DNA from: Bacteroidaceae bacterium
Lineage (GTDB): Bacteria; Bacteroidota; Bacteroidia; Bacteroidales; Bacteroidaceae
Assembly: GCA_017522915.1 (NCBI GenBank)
Contig: JAFWXX010000011.1
Location: forward strand, 23,320 to 87,319
Reading direction: 5' to 3'
Length of the DNA stretch: 64,000 bases
This document shows positions 9,201 to 16,079 of the stretch, one piece after another. The number at the start of each line of letters is the position of its first letter. Position 1 is the first letter of the stretch. The notes under the pieces were generated by a model. It did no database searches, was not told the origin of the DNA, and worked only from the letters and a program-made list of their open reading frames with translations. The translations under genes and the position numbers were made by a program.

Positions 9201-11318
9201 ATGAAACAGATAATACAGGACTTGAAATCGGGTAAGACAATTTTGGAAGAAGTGCCGGTGCCAAATGTAAAAACCGGATGTGTATTGATTAAAACAACCC
9301 GTACTCTTGTTTCGCTAGGAACAGAGCGTATGTTGGTAGAGTTTGGCAAGGCGAATCTTATTGATAAGGCCCGACAACAGCCAGACAAGGTTAAACAGGT
9401 TCTTGATAAGCTTAAAACAGATGGGATACTTCCGACGTTGGAGGCAGTTTTCAATAAGCTTGGTCAACCATTGCCTTTAGGATATTGCAATGTCGGTCGT
9501 GTAATTGCTGTTGGAAAAGGCGTTACAGAGTTCGTTGTCGGTGATAGAGTTGCATCGAACGGCAATCATGCTGAATTTGTCTGTGTACCCAAGAATCTTG
9601 TAGCAAAGATTCCCGATAATGTGTCGGACGAAGAAGCTGCATTTACGGTTATAGGTTCTATAGGTCTTGAAGGTATTCGCTTGTTTAAACCGGAACTTGG
9701 TGAAACTGTTGTTGTTACAGGACTGGGGCTTATTGGTCTTGTTGTATCCCAATTGCTTGTTGCCAATGGTTGCCGGGTAATCGGAATAGACTTCGACGAG
9801 GAAAAGGTTAAAATGGCAAAGGCAAAAGGGGTATTGGCTGTCAATCCGGGCAATGGGGTAAATCCCGTTAAATTTGTCGAAGAAATTACAAATGGTATCG
9901 GTGCTGACGGTGTAATAATTACAGCTTCTGCAAAAACAGATGAAGTTATGCATCAGGCATGCGAGATGTGCCGTAAACGCGGAAGAATAATACTGGTAGG
10001 TGTAGTAGGCCTTAACTTGCGTCGCGATGATTTCTATAAGAAGGAACTTACTTTCCAGGTGTCATGTTCATATGGTGCAGGACGCTATGATGAGGATTAT
10101 GAGAACAAGGGTCATGATTATCCGCTTCCTTATGTTCGTTGGACCGAAAAACGTAATTTTGAGACTATTCTGCAGGCGATATCGTCTGGCGGATTGGATG
10201 TCAAGTCCTTGATAACAGAAGAAGTGGAACTTGATGATTATATGGATATATATGGAGATATGCGTAAGCGTGGCTCTATTGCATCTATAATAAAATACTC
10301 CGAAGATAGTGCTGTTGAACGCGTGGTTGCCATTGAAGGGAACGGTTTCAAGCCCGGCAATGGGAAAATTGGTATTATCGGTGCCGGAAACTTTACCTCA
10401 AGCACAGCAGTTCCTGCCTTGAAGAAAGCAAATGCAAGAATCAAATATATAGCTAGTGCAGGAGGGCTCAATGCGAAGGTTTTGGCCAAGAAGGTCGGAG
10501 CAGAATGTGCTACATCGGATTATAATGAGATTCTTAAGGACCCTGAGGTTGGTATGGTTATAGTAACAACCCGTCATAACTTGCATGCAAGAATGGTTCT
10601 GGAGTCGCTCAGAGCCGGGAAAAGTGTCTTTGTTGAAAAGCCTCTTTGTCTTAACAATGAAGAATTGGAGGAGATTAAAGCGGCTTATGATGCTGCACCG
10701 GAGGGTGTCACTCTTACTGTTGGATTCAATCGTCGTTTTTCTCCTTTTGCCACCAAACTGAAACAATTGGCAGGTGATGGGCCTAAGAATATTGTAGCAA
10801 CGATGAATGCAGGTTTCATACCGGCAGATATGTGGGTTCATGACCTGGAGATCGGCGGAGGCCGAATTGTTGGTGAGGCTTGTCATTTTATTGATTTGTG
10901 TTCATTCATCGCAGGCTCCAAGGTGGTTGCTGTTTGTATGAATGCTATGGGTGTAAATCCTGAGGAGAATACTGACAATGCCACAATTATGCTGAAATAT
11001 GAGAATGGTACCAATGCGGTTATAAATTATTTTGCAAATGGGTCAAAATCATACGCAAAAGAACGTGTAGAGGTATATTCTCAAGAAAGAGTGTTTGTTA
11101 TTGATAATTGGAGAAGACTTCAGGCTTTTGGTATGAAAGGATTTTCAAAAAAGTCAGGAACTATGGACAAAGGTCACAAGGATGAGTTCGTGTTGCTTAA
11201 CGAACGCATGCTGAATGGTGGAGCTCCTCTTATTGAGATAGATAGTATTATCAATACTACCAAAGCCTCATTTGCTGCAATTGAATCTTTAAAAAGTGGA
11301 AAGTGGGTGGACATTTAA
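9201..11318 (+). CDS. Bi-domain oxidoreductase: alcohol-dehydrogenase-like plus Gfo/Idh/MocA-like
   Basis: 705 residues made of two dehydrogenases in one chain. Residues about 1-370 are a medium-chain (zinc-type) dehydrogenase: 'GDRVASNGNHAEFVCVP', then the Rossmann motif 'VVVTGLGLIGLVVSQLL' and an acidic Asp after the second strand, suggesting NAD. Residues about 375-705 are Gfo/Idh/MocA-like: 'KIGIIGAGNFTSSTAVP', the 'FVEKPLC' lysine motif and a conserved 'DLEIGGGRIVGEACHFIDL' region. Proteins of this exact fusion are common next to heparinase II/III-like genes in surface-polysaccharide loci. The fusion suggests internal hydride recycling, for example sugar oxidation in one half and reduction in the other, but the reaction is unproven. 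It has its own promoter. Confidence 0.85.
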   Translation: MKQIIQDLKSGKTILEEVPVPNVKTGCVLIKTTRTLVSLGTERMLVEFGKANLIDKARQQPDKVKQVLDKLKTDGILPTLEAVFNKLGQPLPLGYCNVGRVIAVGKGVTEFVVGDRVASNGNHAEFVCVPKNLVAKIPDNVSDEEAAFTVIGSIGLEGIRLFKPELGETVVVTGLGLIGLVVSQLLVANGCRVIGIDFDEEKVKMAKAKGVLAVNPGNGVNPVKFVEEITNGIGADGVIITASAKTDEVMHQACEMCRKRGRIILVGVVGLNLRRDDFYKKELTFQVSCSYGAGRYDEDYENKGHDYPLPYVRWTEKRNFETILQAISSGGLDVKSLITEEVELDDYMDIYGDMRKRGSIASIIKYSEDSAVERVVAIEGNGFKPGNGKIGIIGAGNFTSSTAVPALKKANARIKYIASAGGLNAKVLAKKVGAECATSDYNEILKDPEVGMVIVTTRHNLHARMVLESLRAGKSVFVEKPLCLNNEELEEIKAAYDAAPEGVTLTVGFNRRFSPFATKLKQLAGDGPKNIVATMNAGFIPADMWVHDLEIGGGRIVGEACHFIDLCSFIAGSKVVAVCMNAMGVNPEENTDNATIMLKYENGTNAVINYFANGSKSYAKERVEVYSQERVFVIDNWRRLQAFGMKGFSKKSGTMDKGHKDEFVLLNERMLNGGAPLIEIDSIINTTKASFAAIESLKSGKWVDI

Positions 11319-11424
11319 TGTTTAAAAGGCCATTCTATAATCGATTAAGCTCTTTCTGCTGTTTGCGTTCCATTCGATAAATTTAGTATAACGCAAATGG
11401 CGGTTTGCATAAAAAACCTTGTAG
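11319..11424. other. Intergenic stretch before the GT4 relic
   Basis: About 100 bases, A+T-rich, with no convincing open frame, promoter or terminator that I can see. The following bases contain a decayed glycosyltransferase and then the upstream region of the dehydrogenase gene, so the whole 11319-11825 interval has no intact gene. Confidence 0.5.
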
Positions 11425-11645
11425 TTAATGTTGATACTGTTGCTTTGTTCTATAAAGAACAGCGTATAACAAATTGGCCGTCAAATCCCGGTCTTTCGAT
11501 ACGAAAGGCTGGGATTTGACGGCTATTATGGCTGCTTCACAAAGAAATGGCCGGTGGCATAAATGCTTATAGGTGTTGCTTGTGCTGCGGTTCCCAATAA
11601 TTCATTCAAATATCTTTTTGCCATGACAGCATATGCTGTTTCGTT
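11425..11645 (+). pseudogene. Relic of a GT4 gene, paralogous to the intact copy at 13253
   Basis: Direct comparison with the downstream gene shows matching pieces in order. 'agcgtataacaaat-tggcc' at 11461-11479 matches 13306-13329. 'tttgacggctattatggctgcttcacaaagaa' matches 13400-13431. 'ggcataaatgcttatagg' matches the segment near 13445-13462. 'attcattcaaatat...gccatgacagcatatgctgtttc' matches 13492-13532. In translation, AAVPNNSFKYLFAMTAYAVS aligns with ATVSKNPFKRVLAMTAYAVS of the intact protein. Frameshifts, a missing block of about 60 bases and loss of everything after residue ~95 show it is dead. The first 35 bases (11425-11460) align only weakly with the intact start. Confidence 0.8.
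11477..11523. repeat. 22-bp inverted repeat with a 3-base loop inside the GT4 relic
   Basis: Bases 11477-11498 pair with 11502-11523 along all 22 positions (two are G-T type), loop ATA. The right arm corresponds to coding sequence of the intact paralogue at 13386-13408, whereas the left arm has no counterpart there and is a reverse complement of the right arm. That pattern is what a replication template switch leaves. No T-run follows on either strand, so it does not look like an intrinsic terminator. Confidence 0.85.
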
Positions 11646-11771
11646 AACTTCGATGTCCCGCCTCATTCTGATAATGATTAATACAGTGTACAATAATAAA
11701 TGTTTGCCGCAAAAATCTTTTATTGTTTCTAATATTTGTTGTTTTTTTATGGCAGATTAATGTTTAGTTTG

Positions 11772-11779
11772 TAACTTTG
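11772..11779 (+). promoter_or_regulatory. Candidate -7 element upstream of the dehydrogenase gene
   Basis: TAACTTTG at 11772-11779 matches TAnnTTTG and lies 46 bases before the ATG at 11826. No TTTG is present 19-21 bases upstream; the bases there are a T-run (11742-11748). Treated as a likely but incomplete promoter. Confidence 0.45.
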
Positions 11780-11825
11780 TACATCTGTAGATATTGGTTT
11801 TAGGAATAAAAACACATAGATATAT

Positions 11826-13031
11826 ATGAAAGCATGTTTTATGGGGTTGGGTTATATTGGCCTTCCTACAGCAATAATAGCAGCCAAACATGGCATTGAG
11901 GTTGTAGGCGTCGATGTAAACCAAGCAGTTGTGGACAAGACTAATTCAGGAAATCTGCATATCGTAGAAGAGGGGCTGGAAGATCTGTTGCGTGAAGTTA
12001 TAGCATCGGGCCGTTTCAAGGCATATACGCGTCCTCAGGTGTGTGATGCATATTTCATAGTTGTACCGACTCCTTTCAAGGGAGATCATGAGCCTGATAT
12101 CTCGTTCGTGGAGGCTGCAACCAGAATGGTTCTTCCTCTGCTTAAGGATGGTGACCTTTTCGTTATAGAGTCAACCTCTCCTGTGGGCACTACAGAAACT
12201 GTTGCCGAACTGATTTTTACCAGTCGTCCCGAACTGAGAGGCAAGATTGGTATTGCATATTGCCCGGAGCGTGTATTGCCTGGCAATATAATTTACGAGC
12301 TTGTCAATAACGACCGTGTGATTGGCGGTATCGATGAGGCTTCTACGGAGAAGGCAAAAGAGTTCTATGCTCATTTTGTAAAGGGGCAGTTGCATACGAC
12401 AAACAGCCGTACCGCTGAGATGTGCAAGCTTACTGAGAATGCTTCACGTGATGTGCAGATAGCCTTTGCCAATGAACTGTCGCTTATATGTGACAAGGCC
12501 GGGATAAATGTTTGGGAGCTTATCGAACTTGCCAACAAGCATCCGCGTGTAAATATATTGCAGCCTGGTTGTGGCGTCGGCGGTCATTGTATAGCCGTTG
12601 ATCCCTATTTCATATCATCGGCCTATCCGGTAGAGTCCCGCTTGATTTCAGAAGCACGCGGTATAAACAATTACAAGGCAGAGTGGTGTGCCGAAAAGGT
12701 ACGTCGTGTAATGCTCGAATTTGAGCTCAAGAATCATCGTGTTCCTGTTGTCGCTATGATGGGTCTGGCTTTCAAACCAAATATTGATGATTTGCGCGAG
12801 TCTCCGGCCAAGTCCATAGCTTCGCGCGTCCTGCAGTCATGCAATAACTGCAAGGTAATGGTTGTGGAGCCGAATATAACGGAGCATAATGTTTTCAAGC
12901 TGACGGATTACAAGACAGCATACGAAACTGCCGATATTGTCGTTTTCTTGGTGAACCATCGTGAGTTTGCGGCATTGAATTACCGTTCCGATGTGTTGGT
13001 GCTCGATTTTTGTGGTGTATTTAAGAAGTAA
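11826..13031 (+). CDS. wecC: UDP-N-acetyl-D-mannosamine dehydrogenase
   Basis: 401 residues. The N-terminal Rossmann fold reads MKACFMGLGYIGLPTAIIAA with an Asp after the second strand (VVGVDVN). The middle region has 'STSPVGTTE', 'YCPERVLPG' and 'LTENASRDVQIAFANELS'. The catalytic cysteine lies in 'PGCGVGGHCIAVDPYFI' (about residue 256). 'MGLAFKPNIDDLRESP' marks the C-terminal domain. This set distinguishes UDP-ManNAc dehydrogenases from UDP-Glc dehydrogenases. The reaction is the two-step NAD-dependent oxidation of UDP-ManNAc to UDP-ManNAcA in the cytoplasm. The epimerase that normally supplies UDP-ManNAc should be the next gene, but that gene is internally deleted, so substrate must come from elsewhere or the pathway is off. 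Confidence 0.92.
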   Translation: MKACFMGLGYIGLPTAIIAAKHGIEVVGVDVNQAVVDKTNSGNLHIVEEGLEDLLREVIASGRFKAYTRPQVCDAYFIVVPTPFKGDHEPDISFVEAATRMVLPLLKDGDLFVIESTSPVGTTETVAELIFTSRPELRGKIGIAYCPERVLPGNIIYELVNNDRVIGGIDEASTEKAKEFYAHFVKGQLHTTNSRTAEMCKLTENASRDVQIAFANELSLICDKAGINVWELIELANKHPRVNILQPGCGVGGHCIAVDPYFISSAYPVESRLISEARGINNYKAEWCAEKVRRVMLEFELKNHRVPVVAMMGLAFKPNIDDLRESPAKSIASRVLQSCNNCKVMVVEPNITEHNVFKLTDYKTAYETADIVVFLVNHREFAALNYRSDVLVLDFCGVFKK

Positions 13032-13036
13032 ATGGC

Positions 13037-13249
13037 ATGAAGATGCTTCTGTTAGTGCTCGGTACGCATCCTAAGGCTTTGGCTGCCGGTACGGTCAAAC
13101 TCGTAGGCTCTGATTATAATCTGATGGTCGGTGAGGTTTCGATGTTGCTCGAAGATTCGTCCTATCACGACGGCATGAGCAAGGCTCTCAATCCGTACGG
13201 CAAAGGAAAGGCTTGCTCACGTATTGTAGATTATATAAAAACCATATAA
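13037..13249 (+). pseudogene. wecB: Internally deleted UDP-GlcNAc 2-epimerase (N-terminus fused to C-terminus)
   Basis: A 70-codon open frame. Its first 15 residues, MKMLLLVLGTHPKAL, match the start of WecB-type epimerases (family pattern 'VFGTRPEAIK'). Its remaining residues match the family's extreme C-terminus: AGTVKLVGSDYN, then 'NPYGKGKACSRIVDYI'. About 300 residues in between are absent, including the catalytic Asp/Glu/His residues and the UDP pocket, yet the frame is kept. In the full-length family both ends of the missing part carry an 'RPEA' motif, which suggests deletion between short direct repeats. It lies six bases after wecC and four bases before the GT4 gene. It cannot be an active epimerase. 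Confidence 0.85.
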
Positions 13250-13252
13250 CAC

Positions 13253-14440
13253 GTGAAAGTTCTCATCGTTTCATTCTATTACGAGCCGGAATTGGGAGCG
13301 GCTCCTAGCCGTATAACAAATCTGGCCAAAGGGCTTAAGGCATCTGGAGTCGATGTTGATATACTTACCTGCCTTCCGAATTATCCGAAAGGCAGGATAT
13401 TTGACGGCTATCGTGGCTGTTTCTCAAAGAAGGAACAGATTGATGGCATAAATGTCTATAGGTATTGGACCTATGCTACAGTTTCCAAGAATCCATTCAA
13501 GCGTGTGCTTGCCATGACTGCGTATGCCGTTTCTATGTGGGCGTTTGCATTCAAGCGCAAGCTTGTGAAGAGTTACGATCGTGTGATAGTGCAGTCTCCT
13601 CCTATTCTGGTTTCTGTTTCGGCAATAACGATATTCAAGAAACTGTTCGGAAAGAAAGTCGTGCTTAATGTCTCGGATCTGTGGCCGGGTTCTGCGGTGG
13701 AATTGGGATTTGTGCGTGAGGGCAGCATTTCGTTCAAGGCTTTGAGCCGTTTCGAGAGGTATATATACAAGAATGCATATTCGGTAATGGGGCAGTCGCA
13801 AGAAATTGTGGAGCATGTCGAGGCGATGTTCCCAGGCAAGAGGACGTTCCTTTACCGTAATCTTCAACCGGTTGAATGCTGTTCGGGTTCAGCAAAACGT
13901 AAGAATGCCAAGCTGAAGCTGGTTTATGCCGGTCTTTTCGGTGTTGCACAAGGAATCCTTCAGTTGCTGAAGTCCATAGACTTTGTAGCCCTCGGTGTCG
14001 AAATGCATCTTTACGGAGGCGGAAACCAGACTGCTGAGATAGAGGAATATATCAAGGGGGGCGACAAGAATATATGGTATCATGGCTATGTGTCAAAGCA
14101 GGAGATGAATGAGGAACTCAAGAAGTATGACCTCTCTATAATACCGCTTGCTGCAGCAATTCACGGTGCTGTCCCTTCAAAGATTTTCGATCTTCTTCCG
14201 GCCGGAATACCGATTCTGTTCAGTGGCAATGGTGAAGGTGCCCGCATAGTCGAGGAGTGCGGCTTTGGTCTTGTTTCGGAATTCGGTGACTATTCTGCGC
14301 TGGAAAAGAATATAAGGGCTTTTGTCGATATGTCTTCCGAGGAGTATGCTGTATATTCAGCAAACTGCTTCAACGCTTCGCTTGATTCATTCTCATTCTC
14401 GAAGCAACTGGGCCGTTTCGTCGAGTTTCTGAAGGTGTGA
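13253..14440 (+). CDS. Glycosyltransferase family 4 (WbuB-like)
   Basis: 395 residues from a GTG start. The N-terminal domain begins MKVLIVSFYYEPELGAAPSR and contains 'LPNYPKGRIFDGYRG' and 'VLNVSDLWPGSAVELGF', a layout I associate with WbuB-type amino-sugar transferases. The C-terminal domain has 'LKLVYAGLFGVAQGILQLL' and a variant donor motif, 'AVPSKIFDLLPAGIPILFSG'. It probably transfers a deoxyamino- or amino-sugar in repeat-unit assembly. The gene has a decayed partial copy about 1.9 kb upstream (11425-11645). It is the last gene of the polysaccharide locus; the convergent thioesterase gene ends 18 bases further on. Confidence 0.85.
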   Translation: MKVLIVSFYYEPELGAAPSRITNLAKGLKASGVDVDILTCLPNYPKGRIFDGYRGCFSKKEQIDGINVYRYWTYATVSKNPFKRVLAMTAYAVSMWAFAFKRKLVKSYDRVIVQSPPILVSVSAITIFKKLFGKKVVLNVSDLWPGSAVELGFVREGSISFKALSRFERYIYKNAYSVMGQSQEIVEHVEAMFPGKRTFLYRNLQPVECCSGSAKRKNAKLKLVYAGLFGVAQGILQLLKSIDFVALGVEMHLYGGGNQTAEIEEYIKGGDKNIWYHGYVSKQEMNEELKKYDLSIIPLAAAIHGAVPSKIFDLLPAGIPILFSGNGEGARIVEECGFGLVSEFGDYSALEKNIRAFVDMSSEEYAVYSANCFNASLDSFSFSKQLGRFVEFLKV

Positions 14441-14458
14441 TAATCATCTCATTTGTGC

Positions 14459-14935
14459 TTATTCCTCCAGTTCGCACCCTGTGAACATGAAATCCTTTTC
14501 TGCAACATCCTTCGGGAATGTGTAGTATGTCATTTCTGCGCTTGAACGTACCTCGCCGTCGTATCTAATCTCAGCTTCAATGAATACGAACATACGTTTT
14601 GTCTCCTTCACGCGTGCGCGTACCTCTATAGTAATATCCTTGCCTGTAGGTATCGGCTTCTTGTACTTTACGTTCAAGTTTGTTGTCATTCCCGATGTCT
14701 GGAACTTGCGTGCGATAATCCAGCCGCCTATCTCGTCAAGAAGTGTGGCCTGTATTCCTCCGTGCAGGGTGTCGAGCCAGCCCTGATAGTTGTCATCGGG
14801 TGTCCATAGCGATACGATGTCGTCACCGTCTTCGTAGAACTCCATCTTAAGTCCGTAAGGGTTGCATGGAGCGCATGCGAAGCAGTTGTAGCCTTTGCCT
14901 GTAAGCGGCAGCCAGGGATTCTTTATCTTTTTCAT
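14459..14935 (-). CDS. PaaI-family hotdog thioesterase
   Basis: 158 residues. It begins with a Cys-rich 'CFACAPCNPYGLKMEF' segment that corresponds to the 'CFxCGxxNPxGL' motif of PaaI/THEM4-like proteins. The hotdog catalytic helix reads 'DTLHGGIQATLLDEIGG' (about residues 55-71), followed by 'TTNLNVKYKKPIPTGKDI'. Such enzymes hydrolyse acyl-CoA thioesters in the cytoplasm; the acyl group cannot be predicted. The gene is convergent with the polysaccharide locus and divergent from the TraB/GumN gene, so it is a separate unit. Confidence 0.85.
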   Translation of the reverse strand: MKKIKNPWLPLTGKGYNCFACAPCNPYGLKMEFYEDGDDIVSLWTPDDNYQGWLDTLHGGIQATLLDEIGGWIIARKFQTSGMTTNLNVKYKKPIPTGKDITIEVRARVKETKRMFVFIEAEIRYDGEVRSSAEMTYYTFPKDVAEKDFMFTGCELEE

Positions 14936-14989
14936 ATATGTGTCTTTGTCCTAAAATATGTTTGCATATTCCGTCTTGCGGAACCCGTG

Positions 14990-14997
14990 CAAAGATA
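14990..14997 (-). promoter_or_regulatory. Candidate -7 element for the thioesterase gene
   Basis: On the minus strand the sequence is TATCTTTG, an exact TAnnTTTG match, 55 bases upstream of the start codon. A TTG lies only 14 bases further upstream, which is short for this promoter class, so the -33 element is uncertain. Confidence 0.45.
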
Positions 14998-15071
14998 GGT
15001 ATCTTTACTTGCAATGATGCTCCTTGTTTAAAAATGTTTTTTCCATTAACGCATTTGTGTCCTTTTTTTAC

Positions 15072-15079
15072 TATTTTTG
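15072..15079 (+). promoter_or_regulatory. Candidate -7 element for the TraB/GumN gene
   Basis: TATTTTTG at 15072-15079 fits TAnnTTTG and sits 36 bases before the ATG at 15115. The nearest TTTG upstream (15054-15057) leaves a 14-base spacer, shorter than the usual 19-21. Confidence 0.4.
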
Positions 15080-15114
15080 GGGCATTATAGAAATTTAAAC
15101 AGCTTCTAAACCCT

Positions 15115-16026
15115 ATGTATATGAAAAGATTCATTTTTTCCATAGCAGCGTTCCTGCTATCGGTTCTGTCGGTTGATGCTCAGTTGCTGTACCGTATCTC
15201 GTCCGAAGGCCTTGAAAAGCCGTCTTATGTTGTAGGCACATATCATCTTGCTCCTGCTTCGTTCGCCGATTCCATTCCTGGCGCAAGAGAGGCTCTTGCT
15301 GCCGTAGAACAGGTGTGTGGTGAGCTTGATATGCGTGACTTGCAGGTACCGGGCAACATGGCTAAGATGACCGATGCCATGAGATTGCCCGACGGAAAAT
15401 CGCTCAAGGATATTCTCAGCGAGGCTGAGCTGAATGAACTCAATGCCTATATGAAGAGTGTGATGGGTGCCGACCTTACAAATCCTATGGTTGAGATGCA
15501 GCTGGGCAAGATGTCGCCGGTTGCGATAATGACCCAGCTCCAGATGATGCAGTACATGAGAGTGACACCTGGATTTAACCCAATGGCTCTCATAGACAGC
15601 CATTTCCAGAATGAAGCAGTCAAAGCCGGCAAGTCGGTTATCGGCTTCGAGAGTGTCGATTTCCAGATTTCGGTTCTGTTTAAGGGAGCTACGTTGGAGA
15701 GGCAGAAGGAGCAGCTCTTCTGTATGGTAGGCAATCCGGAAAAGACACTTCAGACGGTGAAGGATATTGCGAATGCATACTTTTCTCAGGACCTTGCAAA
15801 GCTCGAAAAGGTTGCCGATGAGGATATGGATGGTGACTGCGGCAGCACTCCGGAGGAGAAAGAAGCCCTTATATATGGCCGAAATGCCGATTGGGCCGAA
15901 AAAATACCGGCAATCATAGGCGAAAAGCCGACATTGTTTGTTGTCGGTGCTCTTCATCTGCCCGGTGAACGTGGCTTGCTCGAATTATTGAAAGCCAAGG
16001 GCTATAATATAGAGGCAGTAAAGTAA
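15115..16026 (+). CDS. TraB/GumN-family secreted protein
   Basis: 303 residues; ATG at 15115 or 15121. A signal peptide (FIFSIAAFLLSVLSVDAQ) precedes 'LLYRISSEGLEKPSYVVGTYHLA', whose GTYH motif is the first conserved block of TraB/GumN proteins. The second block is near the C-terminus: 'PTLFVVGALHLPGERGLLELL', giving the paired GTxH/GxxH histidines proposed to bind a metal. The fold is related to the Tiki/EreA-type hydrolases, so a periplasmic metalloprotease or hydrolase role is possible but unproven. The 53-base gap to the PepSY gene holds no obvious promoter, so the two may be co-transcribed. Confidence 0.87.
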   Translation: MYMKRFIFSIAAFLLSVLSVDAQLLYRISSEGLEKPSYVVGTYHLAPASFADSIPGAREALAAVEQVCGELDMRDLQVPGNMAKMTDAMRLPDGKSLKDILSEAELNELNAYMKSVMGADLTNPMVEMQLGKMSPVAIMTQLQMMQYMRVTPGFNPMALIDSHFQNEAVKAGKSVIGFESVDFQISVLFKGATLERQKEQLFCMVGNPEKTLQTVKDIANAYFSQDLAKLEKVADEDMDGDCGSTPEEKEALIYGRNADWAEKIPAIIGEKPTLFVVGALHLPGERGLLELLKAKGYNIEAVK

Positions 16027-16079
16027 AGAAACATTTAAGCTTGTTATAGTTAGAGCAAGCATAACCGGTATATATTATA

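Noticed and set aside
11563..11760. 65-codon open frame beginning MLIGVACAAVPNNS
   Set aside because: Its middle matches the GT4 paralogue in translation and lies in the decayed copy; it is a fragment of the relic, not an independent gene.
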